DNA from: Streptomyces sp. NRRL B-1347
GTDB taxonomy: Bacteria > Actinomycetota > Actinomycetes > Streptomycetales > Streptomycetaceae
Length of the DNA: 64,000 nucleotides
Direction: 5' to 3'
Assembly (NCBI RefSeq): GCF_000720325.1
Contig: NZ_JOJM01000033.1
Location: 80,801 to 144,800, forward strand
Shown here: piece after piece, positions 1-8,972 of the stretch
Position numbering within the stretch: the stretch's first letter is position 1
How the letters are laid out: each line of letters begins with the position of its first letter
Translations under genes and position numbers: made by a program
The notes under the pieces: model-generated
Told to the model about the DNA's origin: nothing
Databases searched by the model: none
What the model saw: only the letters and a program-made list of their open reading frames with translations

Positions 1-1
1 G

Positions 2-505
2 CCGCGCACCGACCCGGAGGCGGTGCGGGCCGTGGCCCAGGTGGTGCGGCGGCTGCTCGACCGGGGCGGGGCGGCCACGTCGGAGCGCGCGGCGGAGCCG
101 GTGCCGCTGACCGCGGACCGGGTGGCGGTGGGCACGGCGCACCGCGACCAGGCGGCGGCGGTGCGCGCCGCGCTCGCCGCGCTCGGCGTGGTGGACGTGA
201 CCGTGGACACGGCGAACCGGCTCCAGGGCCGGGAGTTCGACGTCACGGTGATCCTCCACCCGCTGTCGGGGCGCCCGGACGCGACGGCGTTCCACCTGGA
301 GACGGGGCGGTTGTGCGTGCTCACCTCGCGACACCGGCACGCGTGCGTCGTGGTCTGCCGGGCCGGAGTGGACTCACTGCTCGACGACCACCCGTCGACG
401 GAGCCCGTACGCCTGGGCGTGACGGTGAAGTTCCCGGACGGGTGGGACGCGATGATGACGACGTGGTCGCATCTGGCCGAGCACCGGGTGCCCTGGCGTC
501 CCTGA
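2..505 (+). CDS. SF1 helicase C-terminal fragment (5' truncated by window edge)
   Basis: Only the last 167 codons are in the window; the frame is open to the left edge, so the start lies outside. Near residues 65-80 the stretch TANRLQGREFDVTVI resembles helicase motif V, and the later TSRHRHACVVV resembles motif VI of superfamily 1 (UPF1/DNA2-like) helicases, in the usual order and spacing near the C-terminus. The Walker A part would be upstream and cannot be checked. By family the protein would translocate on or unwind nucleic acid using ATP. The exact subfamily is not determined. The next gene is on the same strand after 162 bases. Confidence 0.6.
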   Translation, partial: PRTDPEAVRAVAQVVRRLLDRGGAATSERAAEPVPLTADRVAVGTAHRDQAAAVRAALAALGVVDVTVDTANRLQGREFDVTVILHPLSGRPDATAFHLETGRLCVLTSRHRHACVVVCRAGVDSLLDDHPSTEPVRLGVTVKFPDGWDAMMTTWSHLAEHRVPWRP

Positions 506-667
506 TCACGCGTCGGCACCGGTCCTACCGGCACCCAGCGCATCACCGCCCAACCACCGGACGGAGTCCGGCACGCTTGCGGGGGTGACGGGGCGCAGTC
601 CGCGGCCTCTTGCGGGGCAAGGGACAATGGGTCGCGGCACGTGGCGTACGAGGGAAGGAACGTGAAG

Positions 668-1015
668 ATGGCGGAGTCCGAGGCCCAGGGCAAGCGCATG
701 CGCCCCGCGCCGTTGCTCTTCGAGCCCGCGGAAGCCGCCGCCGACCCGGAGCACTTCTTCGATCTGGAGTCCATCGAGGACCCGCGGGAACTGCTCGCCC
801 GGGCCACCGAGTTGACCCTCGCCTTCCGGGCGGCGACGGACCGCTCCGTGGAGTTCCAGGCCATCGCGGCCGCGCAGCTCGCCGATCCGCGGCGGTTCGA
901 CCGGCTCACCCCCGCGGACATCGCCGAGCGCGCCCAGTGGACCGAGGACTACGCCAAGAAGATGGTGGAGTTCGGCCGGGACCTGCTCCGCCGGGACGCC
1001 TCGGGCACCCCGTAG
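668..1015 (+). CDS. conserved hypothetical protein, 115 aa
   Basis: Small acidic, mostly helical soluble protein with no signal peptide, membrane segment or recognisable motif. The ATG at 668 is preceded by GGAAGGAA seven bases upstream, which is a much better start than the in-frame GTG at 641. Codon use is typical of the neighbours, with strong third-position GC, so it is probably a real gene. Residues 20-110 are rich in Glu, Asp, Ala and Arg, suggesting helical pairs. I do not recognise the family and infer no function. Confidence 0.6.
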   Translation: MAESEAQGKRMRPAPLLFEPAEAAADPEHFFDLESIEDPRELLARATELTLAFRAATDRSVEFQAIAAAQLADPRRFDRLTPADIAERAQWTEDYAKKMVEFGRDLLRRDASGTP

Positions 1016-1165
1016 GCCCCGCCCCGCGTCCACGCCTCCCAGAAGCCCCCGAGAAGCCCCTCTGGCATATGCCGAGGGCGCACGGTACCCCACCCGCACG
1101 GCCGCTGTCCCGAGCTTCGGGAACTCTGCGGAACAGAGCGCTCACCGCCGGTACACGTAGTCGTC

Positions 1166-1768
1166 ATGAGCCTCACCCTCCCCCACAGCCCGCAGCCCCG
1201 TGCGTTCGGCTCAGCGGCCGACGTGACCGCCGACGGCGCCACCTGGCTCACCTCCGCGGAAACGTATCCGCGCAGGGTCCTCGCCGACTGGCGGGCCCGG
1301 CCCCACGAGCCCGCCGTGCTGTCCTGCGGCAGCGCCTTCGACGTGGTGAGCGTGCCCGCCGTGTTCGGGCGGCGCATGGTCGACCGGCTCTGGCACGAGG
1401 GGCCGGGGTCGGGGCCCGTCGCCGTGCACCGCGGCCGCGTCCTGCTCTTCACCGCGCCGGGCACCGCCCAGCGCCTCCCCTCGCTGCTGCGCTGGGAGGA
1501 GTGGGGCTCCGCCGTGCCGTCGCTGCTCTGCCACGGGGCCGGGGACGCCGTCACCGTGCCGCCGCTCGCACGGACCGAGGACGACCGGAGCGGGTCACGC
1601 TGGGTGGTCGCCCCCGACACCCGCAGCCCCTGGCTGCCGGGGCCCGAGGTGGTCCTGTGGGCCTGCGTACGGGCCGCCCGGGGCACCGCGGAACCGGCGG
1701 TGCGTATATCGATTTTTCCCTCCGGCGATCAGGATGCTAAGGTCTACGACGTCAGCAGGCGCCGCTAG
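1166..1768 (+). CDS. PrimPol-like (bifunctional primase/polymerase N-domain) protein
   Basis: A 200-residue protein resembling the short Streptomyces proteins annotated as bifunctional DNA primase/polymerase: a region rich in Asp, Trp and Arg with the stretch VLSCGSAFDVVSVP near residue 53 and SRWVVAP near residue 151. It lacks the helicase part of the viral enzymes, so it would be a stand-alone PrimPol-type domain; catalytic acidic residues are not certain. Its stop codon TAG at 1766-1768 lies inside the tRNA-Lys gene that starts at 1759, so the last codons overlap the tRNA on the same strand and share its promoter region. The family call rests on overall resemblance only. Confidence 0.55.
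   Translation: MSLTLPHSPQPRAFGSAADVTADGATWLTSAETYPRRVLADWRARPHEPAVLSCGSAFDVVSVPAVFGRRMVDRLWHEGPGSGPVAVHRGRVLLFTAPGTAQRLPSLLRWEEWGSAVPSLLCHGAGDAVTVPPLARTEDDRSGSRWVVAPDTRSPWLPGPEVVLWACVRAARGTAEPAVRISIFPSGDQDAKVYDVSRRR
1738..1743 (+). promoter_or_regulatory. -10 box of tRNA-Lys copy 1
   Basis: TAAGGT ends exactly 15 bases before the tRNA. The other two tRNA-Lys copies have TAATAT and TAGAGT at the identical distance, followed by an identical 8-base leader GTCAGCAG. The constant spacing in otherwise different flanks supports a real promoter. No convincing -35 box is seen. Confidence 0.6.
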
Positions 1769-1849
1769 CTCAGTTGGTTAGAGCAGCTGACTCTTAATCA
1801 GCGGGTCCGGGGTTCGAGTCCCTGGCGGCGCACGATGACGATGGCGAGG
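1751..1849 (+). repeat. 99-bp direct repeat containing tRNA-Lys (first copy)
   Basis: The 8-base leader, the tRNA and the following 17 bases CGATGACGATGGCGAGG are identical to 32203-32301. The copy at 19500 shares leader and tRNA but not the 17-base 3' flank. This indicates that copies 1 and 3 descend from one duplication that carried flanking DNA. Confidence 0.9.
1759..1832 (+). tRNA. tRNA-Lys (anticodon CTT), copy 1
   Basis: Seventy-four bases with a perfect 7-bp acceptor stem (GCGCCGC/GCGGCGC), T8-A9, D arm with GGTTAGAGC, anticodon stem GCTGA/TCAGC with loop CTCTTAA giving anticodon CTT at 1793-1795, and the TTCGAGTC T loop. The 3' CCA is not encoded. Two further identical copies are at 19500-19573 and 32211-32284. 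The 5' end overlaps the stop of the preceding gene; the 3' part is antisense to the end of the M6 protease gene. Confidence 0.98.
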
Positions 1850-3121
1850 GGCCGGAGTGATCTCGACGGTCCAGCCGCCCGACCGCGTACGGTCCGCGAC
1901 CTCGATCCTGACCCCGGCGCCCGGCACCGTGAAGCTCTCCCCCGCGCGCACCGGCGCGTCCGCGAGCGGCGGATAGACCGACTCGCTCCAGCACGCCTCG
2001 GTGCGCGGGTGAGCGTCCACGACCTCGACGGGGCCACGACCCGACGCCGTGTCGCTGTGGACGCGGTAGACGAGGACGCCCTCGCTGCACGTCGCGTGGT
2101 CGTTGCCCGCGGGGCCCCGGGCCTCGATCGCGACGGCGCTGCCCCGGCCGGTGCGGATCACCGCGAGCTTGGTGCCGCCGACGCCGCCGCGGGCCGGGGC
2201 CGCCAGGGGTTCGAGGGTCAGCCTCCGGGGGCCGCCGCCCCGCACGCAGACCACCTGGCGCGGGTCCAGCCAGCCCAGCTTCCACTTGTGCCACCCGAAC
2301 AGGTCAGGGGCCAGGCCGAACTGGCTGCCCATGACGTCCCAGTCGCCGACGTGCGTGTCCCAGTCGCCCTCGCCGTCGGTCGGCCGGTGGTACAGGTCCG
2401 GCAGGTCGAAGACGTGGCCCGTCTCGTGCGCGAGGACGTTGCGGTCCGGCGGATGGCGCTCGAAGACCGTGACGATGCGGCGGATCGAGGCGCCGTCGGC
2501 CCGCATCGGCCGGTCGAAGTTCACGACCTTCGTCGCGTCCGAGTCCACGCCCGGCGCGTCCGGGTCGGCCACGAGGTACACGATGTCGTACGCGGAGAAG
2601 TCCACGTGCGGATCGGCCGCGGCCAGCGCGTCCCGCAGGTAGGAGGCGCGCCGCTGGGCGTTCCAGTCGCGCTCTATGGCGTACGCGGTGGACGCCTTGG
2701 GCATCCGGATCCACTCGGACTGGGGATGGGCGCGCAACCGGAACCGCCCGTATGAGGCACGCGTGAAGAAGTCGCTGGTCTCGGGGAAGTAGTCCGCGGC
2801 CAGCTCCGCGGGCGTCGTCGCCGGTGGCGAGTCCGGGAACGACAGGAAGACCATGACGGCGTCGCGGCTCCGGGTGGGGCGCGGATAGGCGGCGTTCCAG
2901 GTGTCGAGGCCCTCCGAGTGGTGGGCGGCCGTGCGGCGCAGGGCGCACGGGCCCGCCGCGCCGTGGGCGATCGCGGGGCCCGCGACCAGGGACGTGGCGG
3001 CGACGGCGGCCAGGCAGGTGAACAGCGTGGCCGCGGTGCGCAGCCGCTCCCCGCCACGGGTGAGCCGCCAAGGGGAGAGCTGACGCTCCACGTCGACCTC
3101 AGGGTGCGGAATGCGGGACAC
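1778..3121 (-). CDS. secreted M6-type metalloprotease domain protein
   Basis: About 447 residues from a GTG at 3121 preceded by a G-rich stretch; an ATG at 3202 is also open. The N-terminus has a long basic region, then a hydrophobic signal segment ending GPAIA. The zinc motif HETGH (about 232-236) followed by DLPDLY, and the later GDWDVMGSQFG, are typical of M6 (immune inhibitor A-like) peptidases; family members cut extracellular proteins. The C-terminus runs without stop into the antisense strand of tRNA-Lys, so the last 18 codons (ending IKSQLL) are read from the tRNA gene and are unlikely to be functional protein sequence. Upstream lies the divergent cdgA-like gene. Confidence 0.8.
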   Translation of the reverse strand: MSRIPHPEVDVERQLSPWRLTRGGERLRTAATLFTCLAAVAATSLVAGPAIAHGAAGPCALRRTAAHHSEGLDTWNAAYPRPTRSRDAVMVFLSFPDSPPATTPAELAADYFPETSDFFTRASYGRFRLRAHPQSEWIRMPKASTAYAIERDWNAQRRASYLRDALAAADPHVDFSAYDIVYLVADPDAPGVDSDATKVVNFDRPMRADGASIRRIVTVFERHPPDRNVLAHETGHVFDLPDLYHRPTDGEGDWDTHVGDWDVMGSQFGLAPDLFGWHKWKLGWLDPRQVVCVRGGGPRRLTLEPLAAPARGGVGGTKLAVIRTGRGSAVAIEARGPAGNDHATCSEGVLVYRVHSDTASGRGPVEVVDAHPRTEACWSESVYPPLADAPVRAGESFTVPGAGVRIEVADRTRSGGWTVEITPAPRHRHRAPPGTRTPDPLIKSQLL

Positions 3122-3458
3122 CCCACCCACCCTGTGGTGGTTTGTTGAAGTTCGCCCAGTTTGTCTGACCTGACCGAGTGAACATGGTCGAGAAGGCGAC
3201 ACTCCCGGCGCTCACTCACCGTCACAAGCGGTCGTCGCAGAAAGAAAGCGGGGTCGGGCCGAGCAGAAACGATCTGCCGCGGACTCCGGGGCCGCCTCCG
3301 CGAGGTGCGGCGGCTGGAGGCGATGCGGGCCACCCTCTATGATCGGCACACTTTCCGGGCCCCGTCGGCCGCGCGTGTGCGGCCGATCGCCTCCCCAGAC
3401 CCGCCAGGAACAGGGGCCCCATCGACCTGCTCGATCGATCGCACTGCGGGAGCAAGCG
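3122..3458. other. divergent intergenic region, M6 protease / cdgA
   Basis: About 337 bases without a credible gene, carrying the promoters of the two divergent genes. The cdgA side ends with GGGAG at 3448-3452 upstream of the GTG. In Streptomyces cdgA is known as a BldD target; I searched by eye for a BldD-type palindrome and did not find one I would defend. The stretch 3160-3210 is less GC-rich than the surroundings and is the most promoter-like part. Confidence 0.5.
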
Positions 3459-5315
3459 GTGAACGGAACGTCTGAAGGGCCGACTGCCACAGCGGTCACA
3501 GCACCGGGCCGCACCCGGCCTGCCGTCACAGAGCGTAATCAATGCTGCGGTGTGGCCGGGCACTCCGTCCAGCACACCGCCGACTACCGCGCGGCCTTCG
3601 CCGCGGCCCCCCTCCCCCTCGCCGTCGTCGACCGCGAAGGGCTCGTCGTCTGCGCCAACGAGGCGTTCGCCGGGCTGCTCGGCGCGGACCACGCCGAACT
3701 GCCCGGCCGGGTCGCCGCCGACCTCGTGGACCTGGCGTCGGACGCCCGCGCCTGGCACGCGTACCACGAGGTGCTCCGCGGCCGCCAGGCCAAGCTGCGC
3801 TGCACGCGCCGGCTCAAACACCCCGACGGGCACTCCCTGTGGACCCAGATCACCGTCTCGCCGCTGCCTGACGAGCGGCAGGCGCCGGGCACGGTGCTGC
3901 TCGCCGCCGCCGACATCAGCGCCCGCCGCGACCTCCAGGCGCGCCTCCGCCACCTCCAGATGCACGACCCGGTGACCCGGCTCCCCAACCGCGCGCTGTT
4001 CTTCGAGCGGCTCGCCACCGCCCTTGAGGCGGGCGCGTACGACGACACGAGCACGGGCCGGGTCGGCCTGTGCTACCTGGACCTCGACGGGTTCAAGGCG
4101 GTCAACGACACCCTGGGGCACCGCGTCGGCGACCGGCTGCTCGCCGCCGTGGCCGAGCGCCTGACCGGCTGCGCCGACCGGGCCGCGTACGGCAGGACGT
4201 CCGCGCCGCTCGTGGCGCGGCTCGGCGGGGACGAGTTCGCACTCCTCGTGGAGGACTCCACGGGCACCGACCAGCTCGCGGAGCTGGCCGACGCGACCCT
4301 GCGGGCCCTGCAGGAGCCCTTCGACCTGTCCGGGCAGCGGCTCTCCCTCTCGGCGTCCATCGGCGTCGTCGAGCGGCGCGCCGCCGGGACCACCACGACC
4401 GGTCTGATGCAGGCCGCCGACACCACGCTGTACTGGGCGAAGACCGACGGCAAGGCCCGCTGGACGCTCTTCGACCCGGAGCGCAACGCGCACCGCATGA
4501 CCCGCCAGGCGCTCGCCAGTTCGCTGCGGCCCGCCGTCGAGCGCGACGAGTTCGTGCTCGACTACCAGCCGCTCGTGGGCATGGACGACGGCGGTCTGCG
4601 CGGCGTGGAGGCGCTGGTGCGGTGGGATCATCCGCAGTTCGGACTGCTCACGCCGAATCGGTTCATCGGACTTGCTGAAGAAGACGGATCCATCGTGCAG
4701 CTGGGCCGCTGGGTGCTGCGCACGGCCTGCCGCCAGGCGCGCCGCTGGCAGCTCGAACACCCCGAGCGGGAGCCGGTGTTCGTGAGCGTGAACGTCGCCG
4801 TGCGGCAGGTGTGGGACTCCGACCTCGTCGCGGACGTCGCGGAGATCCTCGCCGAGACCGGGCTCGCGCCCGAACTGCTCCAGCTGGAGCTGACCGAGTC
4901 GGCCGTGATGGGCTCCGCCGGGCGCCCGCTCCAGGCCCTCCAGGCCCTCAGCGACATGGGCGTGCGCATCGCCATCGACGACTTCGGCACGGGCTACTCC
5001 AACCTCGCCTACCTGAGCCGTCTGCCCGTCTCCGTGCTCAAGCTGGACGGGTCCTTCGTCCGGGGCTTCCAGTACGAGGAGGGCGAGGGCCACGTCAACC
5101 CGGCCGACGAGGTGATCGTCGAGGCCATGGTGCGCCTCGCCCACCAGCTCGGGCTCACCGTCACGGCCGAGTGCGTGGAGACCTCGGGGCAGGCGGAGCG
5201 GCTGCGCAGGATCGGCTGCGACACCGGGCAGGGCTGGCTGTACTCCCGGGCCGTGGCCGCCGAGCGGATTTCCAAGATCCTTACGACGGAGGGGCTTGCT
5301 GCCGCCGGGGCGTGA
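3459..5315 (+). CDS. cdgA: c-di-GMP enzyme, PAS-GGDEF-EAL (CdgA-like)
   Basis: About 618 residues. GTG at 3459 has GGGAG six bases upstream and is preferred to the upstream ATG at 3339. Domains in order: PAS sensor (about 40-160), GGDEF domain with intact RLGGDEF (about 255), EAL domain with intact VEALVRW, LELTES, DDFGTGYS and AECVE motifs. It could therefore both make and break cyclic di-GMP. The inhibitory I-site that would read RxxD is TSAP here, so product inhibition through that site is unlikely. No membrane segment is seen, so it is cytosolic. Domain order and chromosomal context match Streptomyces CdgA, a developmental regulator controlled by BldD. Confidence 0.88.
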   Translation: MNGTSEGPTATAVTAPGRTRPAVTERNQCCGVAGHSVQHTADYRAAFAAAPLPLAVVDREGLVVCANEAFAGLLGADHAELPGRVAADLVDLASDARAWHAYHEVLRGRQAKLRCTRRLKHPDGHSLWTQITVSPLPDERQAPGTVLLAAADISARRDLQARLRHLQMHDPVTRLPNRALFFERLATALEAGAYDDTSTGRVGLCYLDLDGFKAVNDTLGHRVGDRLLAAVAERLTGCADRAAYGRTSAPLVARLGGDEFALLVEDSTGTDQLAELADATLRALQEPFDLSGQRLSLSASIGVVERRAAGTTTTGLMQAADTTLYWAKTDGKARWTLFDPERNAHRMTRQALASSLRPAVERDEFVLDYQPLVGMDDGGLRGVEALVRWDHPQFGLLTPNRFIGLAEEDGSIVQLGRWVLRTACRQARRWQLEHPEREPVFVSVNVAVRQVWDSDLVADVAEILAETGLAPELLQLELTESAVMGSAGRPLQALQALSDMGVRIAIDDFGTGYSNLAYLSRLPVSVLKLDGSFVRGFQYEEGEGHVNPADEVIVEAMVRLAHQLGLTVTAECVETSGQAERLRRIGCDTGQGWLYSRAVAAERISKILTTEGLAAAGA

Positions 5316-5410
5316 CGCCTCGGGCGCCGTGCGTGGCTGCCGTACGTGGGTGCCGCCCCCACCCCCGTGAGGGGGCGGCACCCCGCTTCCCTGGATGTGG
5401 TGCGCTGTGG

Positions 5411-5497
5411 CCGTCGGGCGTCTGCGGGCTCGTTGTGGCTGAGCGCGCCCGCGCGGCGGAGCCGCATGTCGACACAGCCCCGCGCCCCTTAAGGGGC
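5411..5497. repeat. dispersed Streptomyces intergenic repeat, copy A (possible bidirectional terminator)
   Basis: Lies between the convergent cdgA and LLM genes. It contains CGTCTGCGGGCTCGTTGTGG, a GCGGCGGAGCCGC palindrome and ends with the palindrome GCCCCTTAAGGGGC. Related elements are at 37324-37357 (inverted), 41076-41166 and 51791-51855, all between genes. The stable hairpins and position suggest transcription termination. Confidence 0.7.
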
Positions 5498-5502
5498 CTC
5501 TC

Positions 5503-6615
<1,113 letters not shown>

Positions 6616-6755
6616 TTGGGGCCTCCTGCGGTCTGCCTGGTCCGTCGGTACGGAGGGCAGTAACAGGAGGGGGGCTCCGGTTATTCCCGGTCCCTCGCGG
6701 GGCGCCCCACTGCGTCCATCAGCGCGCTCCGCGCGCGGGCGCCCCTTCCCGATCC

Positions 6756-6836
6756 CTGGGGGCTCCGCCCCCAGACCCCCGCTCCTCAAACGCCGGAGGG
6801 GCTGGATCCTTCAGCCTCTCCGGCGTTTGAGGAGCG
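6756..6836 (-). terminator. two Streptomyces intergenic hairpins, terminator of the isomerase operon
   Basis: A small hairpin CTGGGGGC-TCC-GCCCCCAG (6756-6774) is followed by a large one whose arms pair GCTCCTCAAACGCCGG (from 6781) with CCGGCGTTTGAGGAGC (to 6836), about 25 bp with one interruption. It begins five bases beyond the stop codon of the minus-strand isomerase gene. Both are widespread Streptomyces intergenic repeat types. Confidence 0.75.
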
Positions 6837-6840
6837 AGGG

Positions 6841-7581
6841 CTAGGCCCCAGGTGCCTGGACCAGGGGCTCCTTCGTGAAGAGGGATCCCAGGCGGGGGGC
6901 GTTGACTCGGCGGGAGGCCAGGCGGAGGGCTTCCCAGACGGTGACCTGGTTGGCGGTGAGGACGGGCTTGCCGAGGGCGGCCTCCAGGTCGGGGAGGTGG
7001 GCGGCGGTGTGCAGGGCCGTGTCGGGCAGGAGCACGGCCTGCGCGTCGGGGTGGTCGCCCGCGCGGGCGAGGGCGAGGACCTCGTCGCGCCCCCACGTGC
7101 CGACCTCGGCCGCCGTGACGATGCCGCTGGGGTGCAGGGACACCACGTCGACCCCCGCCGCCTTGAGGAAGGCGGCGAAGTGCCCGGCGACGTCCTCGGG
7201 GTACGTGGCCGCGACGGCGACGCGCCCCGCCCCCAGCTCCCGTGCCGCGTGGGCGAACGCGAAGGACGTGGAGGACGCGGGCAGGCCCGCCGACCGGGCG
7301 AGGGCCCGCACCTGGTCGTGGGCGCCCTCCCAGCCGAAGACGAAGCTCCCGCTGGTGCACGCCCACACCACGGCCTCCGCTCCGGTGAGGCGCAGCTCCT
7401 CCACCCCGGCGGCGAGCCGCGCGGGCGAGCCCATCTCCAGGAGCGCGTCGACGCGGTGCGCGTCCTCGCCGATGTCGGTGTGGACGACCTGGAGCCGGAT
7501 GTCGGAGCCGAGGAGCTGTTCGACGCGTGGGTAGTCGTCCTCCGCGGAGTGCCCCGGGTAGAGGAATCCGAGTGCGGTCAA
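6841..7581 (-). CDS. maleate isomerase-fold protein (Asp/Glu racemase superfamily), second cysteine replaced
   Basis: A 246-residue protein from TTG at 7581; AAGGAGG lies six bases upstream and the TTGA overlaps the stop of the upstream gene, so the two are translationally coupled. The fold is that of maleate isomerase, arylmalonate decarboxylase and EutA. The first active-site cysteine is present in ACTSGSF (Cys75). The second position, where its neighbour has SCTNLP, reads PDTALHT, so Asp187 stands where a cysteine is expected. A two-cysteine racemase or isomerase reaction is thus unlikely; a one-cysteine lyase or decarboxylase-like role, or a partner role for the neighbour, is possible. 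Substrate unknown. Confidence 0.8.
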   Translation of the reverse strand: MTALGFLYPGHSAEDDYPRVEQLLGSDIRLQVVHTDIGEDAHRVDALLEMGSPARLAAGVEELRLTGAEAVVWACTSGSFVFGWEGAHDQVRALARSAGLPASSTSFAFAHAARELGAGRVAVAATYPEDVAGHFAAFLKAAGVDVVSLHPSGIVTAAEVGTWGRDEVLALARAGDHPDAQAVLLPDTALHTAAHLPDLEAALGKPVLTANQVTVWEALRLASRRVNAPRLGSLFTKEPLVQAPGA

Positions 7582-8513
7582 GTCCAGCCTCCTTCTGCGG
7601 TGGGGCCCGCGGCTCCGGGCCCCGCGGGCGGTTCCGGCAGGGCCTCCGGGGGCACCGCGGGGGCGGGCGGCCCGGCCGACGGCGGCTCGGTCACCGCCGG
7701 TTCCGGCACGCCGCCCGCCGGTGACCCGAGCGCCGGGTCCAGGGGGGCGAGCGTCGCCGCGCCCGGCCGCGCGCCCGCGTCGATCAGCGCTTGGTAAGGC
7801 CCTACCGCACGCGTACCCAGCCGTCGCAGTGCCGACCACATCGTCACCTGGTTCGCCGACAGGACCGGTACTCGAAGCTCCGCTTCCAGCTGCGGGATGA
7901 CGTCGTACGTCGGGAGGTTCGTACAGCTGATGAACAGCGCGTCCACCGGGCGCAGGACGGCGCGGCGCGCCATGTCCGCGACATCGCGGTAGGGCACCTT
8001 CCAGATGTGCCGGGTGAGCCCGAGGTAGGCGCGGCCCACGACCGAGACGCCCGCCTCGCCCAGGTACTCCTCCAGGGACTGGGTCACCGACCAGGTGTAC
8101 GGCGTGACGAGGGCGATGCGGCGCGCGTCCAGCTCGGCGAGCGCCTCCAGGAGCGCGCCCGAGGTGGTCACGGCGGCCACGGCCCCTTCGCGCGCCATGG
8201 CCTCGCACATGGCGCGCTCGCCCGCCACGCCGCCGACGAAACTGCCCGACGTGCAGGCGTAGGCGAGGACTTCGGGCTCGGCGGCGGTCAGCGCGCGGAC
8301 CGCCTCGGCGAGCGTCTCGTGCTCGCTGACGAGGCGCGCGAGGTCGAGGCTGACCTCGACCGGCACGTACGGGGTGCGCGTGAGGTGCAGGGAGACGTCG
8401 TCGGGGACCCACCGCCACAGCTCGCGGTCCAGGGCGAAGTCGAAGGGGGCGACGACGCCGACACCGCGCTGGGGGTGTGGTCCGCCGGCCATCGAGAAGG
8501 AAGTGACGTCCAT
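7578..8513 (-). CDS. maleate isomerase / arylmalonate decarboxylase family protein
   Basis: A 311-residue protein, first gene of a two-gene operon with its paralogue. Both catalytic cysteines of the family are present, in YACTSGSF (Cys87) and FISCTNLP (Cys197), so it can be a true cis-trans isomerase or racemase. After about residue 250 comes a Pro/Ala/Gly-rich tail (rich in PAP and PEP) absent from the paralogue and without known function. ATG 8513 has only a weak ribosome site. EutA of ectoine breakdown belongs to the same fold, and an Ehu-type transporter is encoded 7 kb away; this supports, but does not prove, a role in using an imported small acid. Confidence 0.82.
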   Translation of the reverse strand: MDVTSFSMAGGPHPQRGVGVVAPFDFALDRELWRWVPDDVSLHLTRTPYVPVEVSLDLARLVSEHETLAEAVRALTAAEPEVLAYACTSGSFVGGVAGERAMCEAMAREGAVAAVTTSGALLEALAELDARRIALVTPYTWSVTQSLEEYLGEAGVSVVGRAYLGLTRHIWKVPYRDVADMARRAVLRPVDALFISCTNLPTYDVIPQLEAELRVPVLSANQVTMWSALRRLGTRAVGPYQALIDAGARPGAATLAPLDPALGSPAGGVPEPAVTEPPSAGPPAPAVPPEALPEPPAGPGAAGPTAEGGWT

Positions 8514-8972
8514 GAGCAGGCCCTACGTTCGTGCGTGCAGTGACAGGGCCGGCCGGGGGCCGGAAGTGGTGCGGTGCCGGCGACGCGCCGGGACGTCGGG
8601 ACGGGGGATGCGTGCGGGGTGCACACGGTCGCGGGAGCGGGTGCGCGGAACGCACTCGGCCGCCGCGGTCACGGGAGTGAAGTGCCTCTGTTGACGAAGG
8701 TAGGTTCGGGTGCCAGCGTGGTCAATCCGCACATCTCAGACAGTCGAAGACGTCGGTTCACGCGGCACCGCGGGCGCCGCGCGAGCGGTCGTCCGAGCCG
8801 TCGTCCGAGCGCGGACCGGGCACGCCGTCCGGGCCGCGGTCCGGACGCCCGGCGACACGTGCCACGCGTACGTCCGGTCCTGCACGTCCAGTCAGCACGC
8901 ACAGTCCAGCACGCACAGTCCAGCACGTACTTCCAGGGAAGCGGGCTCTCGTTGCGAAATGGTTTCTCCACC
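8514..8972. other. divergent intergenic region with short tandem repeat
   Basis: About 459 bases between the isomerase operon (minus) and the hydroxyacid dehydrogenase (plus); I see no gene. At 8894-8921 a 14-base unit, AGCACGCACAGTCC, occurs twice perfectly and begins a third time. TTGACG at 8691-8696 resembles a -35 box, but I find no well-placed -10 partner. The region must hold the promoters of both flanking units and possibly operators for the IclR regulator at 18688. Confidence 0.5.

Noticed and set aside
3222..5381. Minus-strand open frame of 719 codons opposite cdgA
   Set aside because: High GC leaves antisense frames open; the plus strand has intact PAS-GGDEF-EAL motifs and a good ribosome site.
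8691..8719. TTGACG as a -35 box of a promoter
   Set aside because: No acceptable -10 box at 16-19 bases in the expected direction, so not listed as a promoter.
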